Positions 23,908-36,252 of a DNA stretch of 64,000 bases are shown piece after piece. The notes below the pieces were generated by a model, which saw only the letters and a list, made by a program, of their open reading frames with translations, made no database searches and was not told the DNA's origin. Position 1 is the stretch's first letter. Each line of letters starts with the position of its first letter. Source of the DNA: Diadema setosum (Eukaryota > Echinodermata > Echinoidea > Diadematoida > Diadematidae); the NCBI GenBank assembly GCA_033980235.1, contig CM067077.1, positions 9,146,602-9,210,601 on the forward strand, in the 5' to 3' direction. A program made the position numbers and the translations under genes.

Positions 23908-24055
23908 GAAACGAGGTTCGTTATTCCGAAAGTTCGTCAATCTGAAAATGAAAAGAAGGTACGTAGTAACGAATCTTCGAAATTGTACTTACCTCATTTC
24001 GTTTACGGATTAACGAACCTTTGGTATAACGGATGGCTATTTTTTATATTTGTTT

Positions 24056-24118
<63 letters not shown>

Positions 24119-24160
24119 TCATTTTCGGACTAACGAACCTTCGGAATAACGAAGTGTAAC
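23908..24160. mobile_element. MITE-like inverted repeat containing (GTT)n
   Basis: TTCGTTATTCCGAAAGTTCG at the left and the inverse CGAACCTTCGGAATAACGAA at the right bracket a (GTT)n tract at about 24053-24117. The poly-valine and poly-threonine frames seen here come from the microsatellite. Confidence 0.7.
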
Positions 24161-24164
24161 CATT

Positions 24165-25680
24165 CTTGTGGGACGTAACTGACAAAGACACAAAGCAGCC
24201 TGTTAGAACTGGTAGGAATTTTCCATGAATTCATATTCACAAAAAGTGATTATGAAAAATGGCATAACTTGTTGACCGAAAAATTGGCAGGGCTTGAAAA
24301 AAAAGAAGAAAAAAGGTTTGCTGTCCATGTCGTTATTCCTCATTATGATAAAGCATGCGACTATAGTAGTATCACAAGTATAACGCTGTACGTAAATGCT
24401 TGCTTAAGAAATCATTTTTCGTTTAGGGTAATATCACGTTTTGCCACATATTCTCAAGACAATGAACAGGCCTGGGCACTATTATGTGTTACTATTAAAA
24501 GTATTTTTCCTTTGAAATAATAATAAAGGAAAAAAATCGTGTCAACTTTACATGTAAGGTAAATCAAAGAAACTTTGATTTACGCGTAGTATAAGTGGCT
24601 GCGTTTTAACTCATACGTATGGAAGCATATCTTAAGGCTACCAGGGCAAGCGAATTTCAAAAAGTGGAGAATCAATATTCAATTCAATTCTATCAAACTT
24701 TCCCCTTCTCACTCGTTTCTGGAATACCTGAACTATTCCCTTTACATGCGTAAAATGACCTTCGCGCTTCACCCATTAGCGAGTGTTGTGTGCTCAGAAC
24801 AGCACATTTTGAAGACCCAGGAGAGTAAAATGCTATCTCAAGAATTCTAAGAACATGCGAATTTGAAAAGCAGGAATAGAATGAAATCATAAAAGCACTT
24901 GTTGAATTTAAGTGATTCCTGTGGCTGATATTTTCCCCGTTGACATAATGGCAACGTGAAAAGCGAGGGAGAAGGTGTTGGCTCGCAGATAAAACGGAAG
25001 AGGTTGATGGAAAATATCTTCAGTGCATGAAAGAGTAAATGTTGGTAGCAGCTATTCATGAGGGAAAATATAGCTACTAAAGACTTTCTTTTTTAGTTGC
25101 GATTATCAGTCATCGCAAATGTATCGCTGGTTATGAAACAAGATTGAAAATCGTGCGTCCAGTCACGAATGTGGTTGGCGCATGAAAAAGACAGGCTCGC
25201 TTGAATTGGGAAAGACGACCTTTAGAGATTGTCAAAAGGATAGTGAACGTGCAGCTTTTTCTTAAGTCATTTTGTAACGCGTCCATGAAAATTATTTTTA
25301 GAAGGCGATGATGAATTCTATAGCCTGGTAGAATAGTAACTGAATTTCTTTTTTTATCAGCATTGCTATTTTGGTACAAGGGACCTTTGCGACTAAATCA
25401 TAGGTGCATAGATCAAGTTAAAAGTTGGACAGCAGATGGGTTTTCATGAAGTCTATTCGAATGCAATATGAACTCGGCAGACGCGGTTAACTGATGAAGG
25501 AAGGTTCTGGAGGGAATGGCCTTAGATTTAGAAAAGAATCCGAGCGGAACTTGTAGCAGTTACCCACAACAATGTGGGCAAAAGTGGTATAATATTATGA
25601 AAGTTTCCCCAAACATGAGAGAGCGCTTTTGCAAGTGGATATAAGGCTGTAGCTATTAGTAAAAAAAAAAAAAATATGGT
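24165..25680. other. Intergenic, no feature recognised
   Basis: Unique AT-rich sequence. Small hairpins only (for example ATCAAAG/CTTTGAT near 24565). Confidence 0.5.
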
Positions 25681-25689
25681 CAAAGGCAT

Positions 25690-25950
25690 TTTCAGTTTCA
25701 ATTTCAGTAAGTTTTATTTCTCCACTTGTATATAAAAAAGAAATAAATATAATAACATCAAACATAATATTATTCACAAGTCATTAAAATATTAACAAGA
25801 TTTCACATTACAAGTATATAATAACGTGAAATAATACATGAATTTCATTACAGTTCTTTAAGTGTACAGGTGGGGGAGACCGTTACCAATAAGCAAATCA
25901 CTTGACTTGGATAACGGCCTCTGAACATAATATTATATGCCCTGTAAGTT
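25690..25950 (-). mobile_element. CR1-like LINE 3' end, minus strand
   Basis: On the minus strand the tail reads AGAAATAAAACTTACTGAAA with iterated TGAAAT-type words, preceded by a hairpin at 25876-25921. 5'-truncated, no coding part. Confidence 0.5.
25876..25921 (-). other. LINE 3' hairpin, variant loop
   Basis: On the minus strand GAGGCCGTTATCC pairs with GGTAACGGTCTC (one G-U pair and one bulge) around the loop AAGTCAAGTGATTTGCTTATT. The stem is unlike copies 1-3 and the loop only partly similar, suggesting a related LINE subfamily. Confidence 0.55.
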
Positions 25951-27324
25951 TTTTGTAACTAAAGGAACGGAACGCACACACAAAGAACAATTAACGTAAC
26001 TCTTTAAAACATTTGAAATGTCATTTGACCATAAAGGACAACACAAGGTGGAATGTATAAAGGAAAAAAACGAGAATAAGGGACTCGAATAGGAAGAGTG
26101 GAGAGAAGAAAAGAGAGGAGAAGAGAAGAAAAGCGATGAGATGCAGTGTTCAGGAGTTGGGAGCTAACAAAAGCGTTATTCCTAATTCGAGTGGTACATT
26201 GCGAGAATTTAGACAATTATTGCAGTGTTTGATGAGGTAGTCGTTAAGATTCAAGTCAGCATCATCCACACGTTATAGCAGCATCATGCTATACGGTACT
26301 CACATATAGAGCTACAGTTGTTGGTAGTACAGTTCGCCGAAGAAGCGTCGATGAATTATGTCCCATATTTCTCCCCATTGATTTGGATTTGAGAGTATTG
26401 ATTAATTAACTCATTTATCTTTTTATACTTCGTTGCATTGAAAGTCTTGCCTTGTCCGATATACTTGCACTACTCAGCGACAGCGTTTATCAGACGAGTC
26501 AAATTTCATTTGTGGGTTTCCTTTCAATTTCGACATAGATTTCATTTGGGGCAATAAAAGGATTGATCAAGATTTGGTTGCAAATCCAAAATTAAACATA
26601 AACACAGAGAGATGTACTGTTAATTGTAATATATTCAGAGGATTTCTAATCATCCCATGTGGTTGTCCTGGTTACAAAGACTTTGCGATCTTAAAATTCT
26701 CGATCTTTTGCCAGTGCGACCGTTGCTTTTGAGTGGGAAGTTTCGCGGGAAGTTTGCGGTCACGCTCGCAAAACTTCGAGAGCTTCTACAGGAATAATTT
26801 GAGGAAGGTTCGATACCAAAGTGAATTGACATTGTCTGAAAAAAATCTGTCTGTAAACGCGTTATCTAGTACAAGCAAAGTGGCAATAGAAGGAATCAAA
26901 AGACATTCTCACCAGTGGCAAGAAGTGTAGTTGACGTGAAAGGCCAGGGTTAGAAATCACCTACCAATTGTAGTCATATTTCATTGACATGATACAGCTT
27001 AATCATTCAGAGATGCATATTCTTCACATTGGTAGCTTTTTGTGAAAGGAGGATTCATAATCTTGCTATTCACTTCGTCATCAGCTGGAACCAGTTGAAC
27101 TGAGATTACGAATAATCTTAAATCTTATATATATATATATATATCATAATCAACTGCTCTGATAAATCATAATAACCGAGGCACAATTTTGGAATTTTAG
27201 TTTGAAATCACATGATTTTAATCTACGTTCATTGAAAAAAAAAAAACTACAGTTCTAGCGCCATTTTTTTTCTTTTTACTTCATTTGCTATGGGCCCCAA
27301 GTGGTCACGTAGGCCTAAATGATA
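25951..27324. other. Intergenic with polypurine tract
   Basis: Contains a GA-rich tract at about 26090-26140 that could form triplex DNA. No supported gene. Confidence 0.5.
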
Positions 27325-27471
27325 GCGAGCTTTTGATCTGCGACGTGAACGCTAAGTAGACGCTAGTCAGTCGAAAAATGATGTTCTGCAGATGCGCGAG
27401 ACAGCTGTTTCCATTGTCCAACGCGGGGGGCTGCGTCGTCTTAGCGTTCGCACCGCAGATCTACAGCTCGT
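27325..27471. mobile_element. 147-bp MITE, TA target
   Basis: Left GCGAGCTTTTGATCTGCG and right CGCAGATCTACAGCTCGT are imperfect inverse copies extending into AACGCTAAG/CTTAGCGTT. TA flanks both ends (27323-27324, 27472-27473). The ends resemble those of the element at 53327-53680. Confidence 0.7.
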
Positions 27472-27473
27472 TA

Positions 27474-29041
27474 CTGATGCATTTGACACGCTCTCTGACA
27501 ACTCGCATTCAGAGGTGAGTGATTTTAAGCACGCCCCCACGCAATAGCTTTGTGAGTAGTGTCAAACGATAGCTAGGAGTGACGTCACAGGTGGTTTCAT
27601 CATGGGCTGACGCCTCATGATAATGTGCATGACTTTTTATTTTCTGGGTAATATATGTACTGACGGAAAGCTCTGGTAGTGCCCAGTATGAGAGTGCTAT
27701 GGTTAGGATGGTGGAGAACCAAGAATTAGACTCCTGAAGGAGAGAGGATCGTGAGAGGATCATGATCATTTTTCATATTTCATCCAACCTCTTCCCTCAA
27801 GTTAACTAGTGCTATATTGTAACAGTAATTTGTCAAGAGTTTGATCTCCATCATAATTTCCAATATGACATCATCATTAAACTTTTACATACGACTCTTT
27901 TTAATGTACATGTATTTGTCATGCCACCCCCCCCCCCCGCCGAACCATGGATTGATTGATAATGACGGGACTTGTAAAGTTCATGTATAAAGAGAAGAGA
28001 ACTTTGAAGAGAGGTCAGATAAATCTCTAGATGATTCCAAAGAAGATCATGCATGTGTTGTTTGCATGTACAGTATAGCTAGGTCCTATTTAATGCAGAA
28101 CTTTCGTTCATTTATTGAATGGTTTTGTGCGTGTATGCATATATGTATAATATGTATTTTCGCAGCGCCTCTGTTTATCTATGAATATGTGTGCTCCTTA
28201 TTCTTGTAAGTTTAATACTACGAAATTAACTTAATTCTGTCTGGGGCTGGAAATGACGTTTTACCAGAAAGAAGACAAACATATCAAGGCGAGAAATAAA
28301 TAAAACATGAACTATAACAAATAAAAACTGAGGGGATCACTCATTGAGCGTTACTGCAAGTAGGTGCAGATGTTATTTCTTGCTGGCAGTTAAACGTAAA
28401 CGCCAGTATCAACCAAAGCAGTCCTTATCTGTTGTAGCAGTAACGAATGGACTAAGCTAACCCGTAATTGAATCTAACATCTTTTCCATTAACATTGGAT
28501 GCACTTAAAATACACGTGAACTCCCAAGTTGTGTAAGATTACAAATTACAGCTGTATGTCTTTAATCATAGTAGGACACGTCGATAAGCGGTTTGGACGG
28601 TGCTTGACTGGTTAGCAACTGGTAAATACTGTTTCAGCACTGCACAGATCCTTACCTGGACTGTACCGACGCAATTTCATTACAGTCGTTACTGCTTAGT
28701 CGGGATTACTTTAGAGCAAGACCACTGTCCCTATTTTAAAGGAGTCTGATATGTTTCGCTTAAAAGGGAAACGATTTATATTGATATGAGCAGGCTGGAT
28801 TTCGACTAGGCAAAATTTACTATGACAGGCCTGGGGACTATGAAATGCTAGACCTTCAAACTGCCTTAATCTCCCGTTGACTAGCCTTCAGTATGCAATA
28901 TACAGTGTATCCTTGTTAATTTTCAATGCCCATCGGACCATGGATATGTTTCAACTTGCACTCCTTGAAATTCTTCATCCAGTGAGATGACTGTCATGCA
29001 CAATATCTTGTTTATAAGAATAGCTAATGCATAATGTTTCC
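27474..29041. other. Intergenic, no feature recognised
   Basis: Unique sequence with a C-run near 27926-27938. No gene supported. Confidence 0.5.
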
Positions 29042-29046
29042 ATTTT

Positions 29047-29267
29047 CAAAAGCGGATCCAGGGGAGCGCCCTGGGCGCCCTCCCCCATTTTTATTTATCA
29101 AAACAAAAGAAAAACAAAGAAAAAATTGAAAGGGGTGCAGGCGCCCCCTTTAATTATGAAGTCTTTTTGGGGGGGCTTGTCAGCCGATGAAACCCGGAAG
29201 TGGCACCAGAAATATTTTTGGCGACACCCCCCCCCCCCCCCTTTCGGAATTCCTGGATCCGCCCCTG
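29047..29267. mobile_element. hAT-like MITE (CGGATCCAGG ends), copy 1
   Basis: Ends CAAAAGCGGATCCAGG and CCTGGATCCGCCCCTG, flanked by the 5-bp duplication ATTTT (29042-29046, 29268-29272). The interior has G- and C-runs facing each other. Same family as 32894-33387 and 62249-62416. Confidence 0.8.
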
Positions 29268-29272
29268 ATTTT

Positions 29273-30569
29273 AATCAGCTAAGTGCTTCTCCAATTAAGC
29301 GTTAACAATAACGTGCTTTGGAAATGCTACGTGTACCGGATTTTCGGCGTTGTTCGCATAAAATGGTATCCGCGTCCCATTTAAACGGTAGCGACTGTGC
29401 TGTCATGGGAAAGCGTGCAAGCCGTGCCCGAGCCAGCTCCGAGCGGACCAGATAAGGCGCGAATCATTATGTGCCAAGTGTGAAGCCGATTAATAACTCG
29501 TGTGATCTCTGGATCCACCTGACTTGCACACGAAGTAACAGTACAACAAAGCCTGTACAACGCATACGTCTGTTACTTCAGTTTAAAAGGATATCAGTCA
29601 TATTAGACACTGATGAAGACAGAGGAAACTTCTACCAGAAGCCATTTTAATCCAGCAATTTGATTATCACAGCGCAGGGACTTACGTGCCTGCTACATAA
29701 AAACTTTCTCATTATCAAATGCTATTACAATATATTTACAGAAATGCTGTGACCTATCCAAAAGCATGTGCAGTCTTAGTGTAAGTAATTACATTCTCTT
29801 GTTGTAGCTTGAATAATTCATCCACACATCGCAACCAACAAATGAATACATAATTATCTCTATCCACAAACGCAGGAAACAACTTGCCCAATATTGTTCC
29901 GACATTGGTTTGAGGAAGTCTGATATGAACCGCATTGATTTCGTACAACTTTGCCTCATTATGTAACATGTTATACTGTGTTGGAAATTAAATAATAAAG
30001 TGAAATGAAGATTGTCAATAATTGTCGAATTCTGATCAGGAACCAGAATTTTCCAGAATTAACGTTCAATCAATCTCCAATACACTTATGACCTGCAGTT
30101 CTATTTATGCTTTCTGAAATAGTTCGTATAGAAAGAATGATGGTAATTTGTTTTACAATCTAAAAGAAATTTTATTGCACGTTATATTAGACAAGTTCCT
30201 TGCCCCTCCTCTATACGCATATACAAGACGCAACCTTTGGGGAAAAGGCTTTTGCTGTGGTGAAACCGAAACACAGAATGAAAACTTATTTCGTTAAAAT
30301 CCGGGTTCGAAAGAAAATCGTCTTTTCTTTATTACAAAATTTGGGAAAATGCACAACTCGTATATAGGCAGTCATTGAAAGTGTAGAGAGCTATCAAAGT
30401 ATAACGATTCTTATTGAAATGCAATGAAAGTGTAGGCCTATAGTATGAAATTACTGAATAAGGTGTATTATTGTCATGAACGCAGATAATGGAAGCGTGC
30501 CAGAACCATGGTCAGTCCGATCCTGGAATCAGATCAGCTCGTGACAGAGATAAGCTTCTTCGCCCGTTG
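29273..30569. other. Intergenic, no feature recognised
   Basis: A moderately GC-rich patch at about 29340-29480 without a usable reading frame. Otherwise unique AT-rich sequence. Confidence 0.45.
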
Positions 30570-30570
30570 T

Positions 30571-31007
30571 GATTGGTTGGTTGCCTCCAAATTGGCGTCA
30601 CCTTACATTGTAGTGGAATGGCTGCCAGGTCTGTGATCATCACGTGACATACCTTGTGGGCGGAGCCTTCATACTTGCGCTTCTGCTCACGGTCCTATCG
30701 TCTCCGGTGAAGACGCCGTACGCAAGTGCGCTTCAATCAGAGGGGGCAACTGACCTCGAAATAGTGACCTTGGTCGCCTTCGGTAATTCCACGACTTTCT
30801 CAACACCAAACCATCTGCTAATAATTTGAGAAATACTACTTGGTACGATTTCCGGAACGATGTCGGTGTCTGCTCTCCTGGATGTCGCGTATCTCTGACA
30901 GTGGCTGTGATAAGATTTTGGAGCAAAACCCTGAGAGAAAACTTACCAGATTCATCAGTTCACAATTCTCCAGCGTTACTTGCTACAACTTCTTCAACGT
31001 GACGCAG
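30571..31007 (+). promoter_or_regulatory. Possible promoter and non-coding first exon of the transporter gene
   Basis: This is a locally GC-richer patch with an inverted CCAAT box (ATTGG, 30572-30576), an E-box CACGTG (30641-30646) and a GC box GGGCGG (30658-30663). It ends at a textbook donor CAG|GTAAGT (donor 31008-31013). The next plus-strand acceptor in a good context is TTTCCTTCAG ending at 37430, 40 bp before the transporter ATG. I infer a 5' UTR exon spliced over about 6.4 kb. It could instead belong to an unrelated transcript. The open frames at 30644 and 30840 start only at GTG or TTG and are not taken as coding. Confidence 0.35.
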
Positions 31008-31756
31008 GTAAGTTCGACTATATCCTTGAAGAACCACGATGTTCTAGACAAAGTCAGTATTCTTTTACATAAAACAGAATGATGCACTGCATTATAATGA
31101 ATTAACTATTTTCATTTTCTCTATCGATCGAGTGAAAAGCATGATCAGCCGATACGCTTATTTCAGGTAATGTCAGTGCTGTAATCACTGAAGCAGTGCG
31201 CAGAGAGGAGCTGCATTGTACCAAATTTAAATGAATAAATGAATTGATGAATGCAAGCTTGAATAACTAATTAAATAAATAGATAGAAATAATAAGACAA
31301 ATGATTAAGAAAAAGGAGATGAACCAGAGATTCATGATGACGATTCATTGCGACTGAAATATTAGGTATACAGTCGGACATAACTATACGGCATTATCTC
31401 TTTTACAGCCTTTATTTCGTAATGCTGAGTTTTATATAAGGATTTCAAGACAAGATTATTTTTGTTTTATATTTGGATCAAACAAAAAATGTTACTTTGG
31501 GGAACCACTGCAAACATAGCAGCGCTGTCATATCATGCCATACAAGAGCATTTCCCCCCTTAATCCAGTTGGGGGTACTCCATACTTTTCTTTCTCCTTT
31601 TCTTGCATCATAACACACATCCAATCTGTCGATGGAAAACTTGCTTTCTCCACAAATTATTATTGATGAATCACAAATAACTAATCAGATATTATCTCAA
31701 GTGTTATGTACCGAGAGAAACCCGATCGTTCTGAAGTATGTAATGATTGTAATTAT
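31008..31756. other. Probable intron or intergenic sequence
   Basis: AT-rich, no recognised repeat or gene. Confidence 0.4.
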
Positions 31757-31950
31757 GGTGACACGACATTTGCTCCTGAGACAATTGCTACGGTCTTGTA
31801 TTTTCTTCGAGGACTTAGGGTTAGGCTCAGAGTTGTGATAGGGTTTAGAATTAGGGTAACGGTTATCTTTGTGGGTAGACATTATATTTGGCTTAGCATG
31901 CAGATATTTTATGGGAGCAATATTGTCGCAGGAGCAAATGTCGGAACCGG
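31757..31950. mobile_element. Short inverted-repeat element with TTAGGG-like core
   Basis: GACATTTGCTCCTGAGACAA on the left and the near-inverse TTGTCGCAGGAGCAAATGTC on the right bracket degenerate TTAGGGTTAGG-type words (about 31815-31860). No target duplication determined. Confidence 0.6.
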
Positions 31951-32888
31951 TTGCAGTATGTTGATGTCCCTTCATCTTGTAAATTTACGAAAGATGTGAT
32001 ACATAACAAACAGACAAATCATCTTTTGATCGTTTGTGAAAACTTGCATCTAGCATGCACATGGTTAGTGTTCAGATACTATATTGTTTGCAGATTTACA
32101 GAAAGGCCACCACTGGTGTCTTGTTGTATGTTTTTAGAGGAATAGGTCGATGTTTAGTCGACATTTGTTTTGTAATCTGTTAGACCATGTTTGGAGCTTG
32201 CAGTACAGCCAATGAAAAACTCCCAAAGATCCTATACTCAGCTTAAACAAATGTCGACAATTCATAAGCACAAAAAGGGTACGGCGATATCCGTTATCAA
32301 AGGCAAACGTCGATTGGAGGAGCTACTTTTATTGATTGAGACTGAACAAGTGAAGGACATTTTCAGCTTTATAATTTGACGCGCATACGATTTATCACAA
32401 ACCAATAAAAGACCCCGATACAAATAAATTTGATTGGAAAATCTGACTTGATTTGTTTGTATGCGAAAGCGTTTTTTCAGCACATTTGCATTGCTATATC
32501 AATCAACAAACTGTGTGTGTGTGTGTGTGATGCTATAGTTCACACGTACTGTTCTGTTATACATACCGGCCATTCGTTGATGATACCGGTGCCGCAAAAA
32601 GAAGATGCGAGGCTGCTCGGAAAGGGCTTCCTTATTTCCGAAAATGACATGAAGATTTGTTGAGTGAATTACCATCAAACTCTGGTTTCCTTTTGTCAGG
32701 AAGACAAAACGGAACTGCAAGAAACACGTGCGCAAACTACATTTCTTATGATTGACGACGCAGGCACGCTCGCTCTGTGCTCGAAATAATGACAAACGTG
32801 CACCCACCAGCACGTGTCGTAATAAAAATCATCTTAAAAAAAAAAGGATCCTCACCACAACTGATTACTTTGCTGTGAAGCACATACT
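31951..32888. other. Intergenic or intronic, no gene recognised
   Basis: Holds a short (TG)n run at about 32511-32529. The small frame at 32191-32379 is lysine-rich and not recognised. Confidence 0.4.
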
Positions 32889-32893
32889 CAGAA

Positions 32894-33387
32894 CAGGAGC
32901 GGATCCAGGAATTTCGTAAAGGGGGGGGGGGGGCGCAAAGCGAGGGAGCGTAGCGACCAAGCCCGAGAGAACGGGGCGAGCGAGGAAGAGGGTAGTTTAC
33001 AAGCACAAACCTTTGTCGGAGTCTGTGCCAAAGCATCGATCTTTTTCATATTCCCTCCACTGTAGCTGCTCCTAGGAACTTGTTGGGAGAAGCTATACAG
33101 TACAGGGCCTATGGGACAATGCCAGTGGTGCATGTAGTAGTATTGGCGCGGACTCCTTTACCACCGACAAGGTTTTGGGCCTGCAAACCAGGGGGAGGGT
33201 GTGGGAGGGGGTGTCCTCTCTGCCACGGTAGGGATATTTTTTAGATCTATATCATGGTTTTTTTTTTCATGCATACTGTTGGTACACTTTTTATATTATT
33301 ATTTTTATAACTCCTTATATTTCTGGAAATACTTAAAAGGAAAAATCGAGGGGAGCCCCCCCCCCCCCCCCCCCCGATCCCCCACTG
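32894..33387. mobile_element. hAT-like element (CGGATCCAGG ends), copy 2
   Basis: Left end CAGGAGCGGATCCAGG, right end GATCCCCCACTG, flanked by the 5-bp duplication CAGAA (32889-32893, 33388-33392). The interior includes a GAGCGAGG-type patch and GGGAGGGTGTGGGAGGGGGT, shared with the 274-bp units at 58-60 kb. G-run at the left and C-run at the right. Confidence 0.75.
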
Positions 33388-33392
33388 CAGAA

Positions 33393-34484
33393 GGTTAGGT
33401 CAACGTGGTCCTGTGAGCTCAGGTTTGGAGCTAGGTTTGTAAGCGCGTTTGTAGCTATGGTTGAAAGCACTTACGGAGCTCACAGGAATAGGTCTGCTAC
33501 ATTGTGTCCCAGTGTCCTTCATTCTTTGCCTTCGTAAATGATACCAAGGGATAATGTAATACTATGCAGCGTTGTCTGTTAAAAATGAAAAAAAAATAAT
33601 ACAAAAAATAAAAAAGTCCCATCAACGTCCCAAGGAATGTCGAGATTCCTTTTGATAGGATACGCAGAGTGCAGACACAAACTCACTGAAAATAGACGGG
33701 TCTGTATTGTCTGCACAAATCAATGTGTACAATACATTTTCCTCATAAATGTCTCTGTGTTCTTTACCTTTGCTTTGTCGATATGGATTATGTGTATCTG
33801 TTATACATTAATATGTTTACAATATACATTGATTCAAACATATCATTATATATTCATTTGTTTTATATGCTTGTGGGGAGTGCGGCTGCATTGTACTGAC
33901 TGCACGAAATGTCAGTTGTACATAACACTAATTTAACTTCTTAACACCAATTAAGTCTAGAATGACTGCTTGTGCAATGGCTATGTATCGATAAACTTAC
34001 ATGGCTAAAACGGACAAACAAACGTATGGATATCCCAGCAATGCTAAGATTTTGCCCTGAATATGCTTCCTTTCGTTCATGCACTGTATCTTGTAAGATT
34101 ACAAACAAACAAAGCCACAATCTTTTCATGAGTATTGTCAAAAGACAACAGCTTGGGAAGGAATACAAACTCGAACATCAATGTTCATCTGTGCTTTGAG
34201 GGTAATCATGCCCACAAAAAACACAATGATAGTTGAGCTCCAGAAAATCCTTACATTTTAAGTGTCATCTCTGTTGATTAATAAAGTTCTCTTCCGACAA
34301 TGGAGAAAAAAGCAACAAATTACGGATTTTGATCTGATTATCTTGTCGACTAGAGGCAACCAAATAAATTAAAGAATTAGGAGCCTACATAGTAGGCCCA
34401 GGTCAAAGTTTAAAAAAGAAGGTGCAGTAGCACAGACCTTTAAACCAAAATCATCAAAATCTGTTGTCACCTTTAACCCACTGA
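33393..34484. other. Intergenic or intronic, no feature recognised
   Basis: AT-rich unique sequence. Confidence 0.4.
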
Positions 34485-34793
34485 AGACTTATGTCTTCAC
34501 TAGTCATACAGCACACAGTTCACGAGTCATACAGCCCATGAGTTATACAGCTCACCAGTCATACGGCCCATGAGTTCGACACGAAAAGCTTACAAGGCCC
34601 ACGAGACCGACACAATTAATTAAGCACTGTGTTGTATCTGTCGAACTCATGGCCTGTTTTAACCTAGTGTCGAACTCATGGGCTTGATTTGCCTAATGTC
34701 GAATTCACGGGCTGTATGACTTATGGACATATTTTCAATGACGAACTCGTGGGCTGTATGACTCGTGGATGTCGGTCTTGTGGGATGACCCCA
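34485..34793. mobile_element. Foldback repeat built of GTATGACTCGTGGGC words, copy 3
   Basis: The left half carries GAGTCATACAGCCCATGAG, the right half its inverse. The centre is CACAATTAATTAAGCACTGTG and the right end GTCTTGTGGGATGACCCC. Same family as 23258-23740. Confidence 0.7.
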
Positions 34794-34928
34794 TGTACAG
34801 TCCCGACTAAAGTGAGGCAAGGCAGTGCATGTCCGTATAATAAAGGAAATGCGTGTTGTATCTCAAGCTCGTCCTCAACGAGTTGATTATGTATTTTGGC
34901 ACATGTGTAGCTACCTCTCTATAAACCA

Positions 34929-35105
34929 CTACCTAAAATACTATTGCTTTGGCGTCCATACCGCATGGTAAAGGTTGCCGATGGTAATGACTGACTGAGT
35001 TTTGTTTTTGTTTTCTTTTTCTTTTTTATTGAAAAACTACTACCTAAAATACTATTGCTTTGGCGTCCATACCGCATGGTAAAGGTTGCCGATGGTAATG
35101 ATTGA
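34929..35105 (+). repeat. Tandem duplication, 111-bp period
   Basis: The first 66 bases (starting CTACCTAAAATACTATTGC) at 34929 are repeated essentially without change at 35040, separated by a T-rich spacer. This is a recent local duplication. Confidence 0.9.
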
Positions 35106-35889
35106 GTTTTTTTTTTTTTTTTTTAATAGAAAATTTGCAAAGTTTGTGTTACGGCTTTATGGGATATCGATTATCTTTACAATATGTTACACATGATGAA
35201 ATTCTTTACAGGTGATGGAAATACACAAAAGTCGTTACAGCTTTTCAGCTATAATGCCTATTGTCCTTTTTTTTTCGTCAGAAGACCTAGGCCTACGTTC
35301 AGAAACAAGATCAGTTATTTAACCAAGGAGGTTGGCCCTATTAAGTACGTCCTGGATTTAACTCACGTGAAGATCAACTTCACTATGCTTAACATTCATT
35401 GAGACTTGACTGTGTGAATGTCCTTATCTGGAACAAAGCTATTTACCAGCTGTTGGACGTGAATAATTTGGCATCTTGCCAACAGGCCATGAGTTTGCAG
35501 CGTGCTCGAGCACAACAACCAGAGGTCAGATAACTGGTTCAAATTATGTCCCGATGATAACACGTCGTTTGAGACTCTAATATTAGAAATAACAAGAACA
35601 TAATTGGTGCTAAATTTAGCATGCCGTATGAAAACACTCCCAGCAGCAAAGTTCTCGCATAAAGATTTCTGGTGATAGCTACAAGTGAAGGAGGTAAACA
35701 TGATAAGTGAACGTATGTACGCTTCTCAGCCTGACGCTGTCTTTATTATACAAACACATCGGATCATAATATTTACTTCAATCAACTGCGTCTGCTTGAA
35801 CAATGAGTTGTGCCTCCTTGGCTTGAACAGGTATACCTTATACTGTAGCTTTACATGTTGTTTAATATGCCAACAGAATAAAGCAGGTA
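35106..35889. other. Intergenic or intronic, no gene recognised
   Basis: T-run at 35106-35125, otherwise unique sequence. Confidence 0.4.
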
Positions 35890-35904
35890 TATAAACTTTA
35901 AGAT

Positions 35905-36237
35905 TGCAACTGATTGACAAATTGCCCTACATCGACGTAAATAAGCACTGAATTGATCATTGTTTAGTAGTAGCCATGATAAAAAAATCAACGGCGTACA
36001 TACTCGAGCAGGATCAGAACCAACACTTGCTGTCGGGCGAAAGCTTGGTGGTCTAGTGGAGATGACGCCTGCCCGGTAATCAGGAGGTCGTAGGTTCGAA
36101 TCCTGCTCGAGTATGTACGCCCATAATTTTTTTTAATCATGGCTACTACTAAACACTGATCAATTCAGTGCTTATTTACGTCGATGTAGGGCAATTTGTC
36201 AATCAGTTGCAATGAAAACATCTCGAAGGAAGAATTT
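35905..36237 (+). mobile_element. tRNA-derived SINE in snap-back (inverted duplication) form
   Basis: A 15-bp perfect target duplication TATAAACTTTAAGAT flanks it (35890-35904, 36238-36252), as expected for LINE-driven retrotransposition. A tRNA-like head at about 36042-36113 has an A box TGGTCTAGTGG (36049-36059) and a perfect B box GGTTCGAATCC (36093-36103). The SINE body to 36213 is preceded by its own inverted copy (35903-36014), nearly perfect over about 110 bp. A 3' tail GAAAACATCTCGAAGGAAG (36214 on) is unpaired. The head is too decayed to be a working tRNA: weak acceptor pairing and C instead of T at position 33. Confidence 0.85.
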
Positions 36238-36252
36238 TATAAACTTTAAGAT

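Noticed and set aside
24003..24191. Poly-Val / poly-Thr proteins
   Set aside because: Translation of the (GTT)n microsatellite. The same holds for poly-Asp at 48835-49080 and the Ile/Tyr-rich frames over TA tracts.
30644..30829. Small secreted protein with signal-like N-terminus
   Set aside because: The frame opens at GTG, has no ATG at that end and no recognised domain; it lies in the putative promoter or leader region.
31800..31860. Interstitial telomere (TTAGGG) array
   Set aside because: Only scattered degenerate units inside a short inverted-repeat element.
36042..36113. tRNA gene (threonine-like, anticodon GGT)
   Set aside because: A and B boxes are good, but the acceptor stem has few proper pairs, position 33 is C and the anticodon stem has a mismatch; the sequence lies inside a SINE with target duplications.
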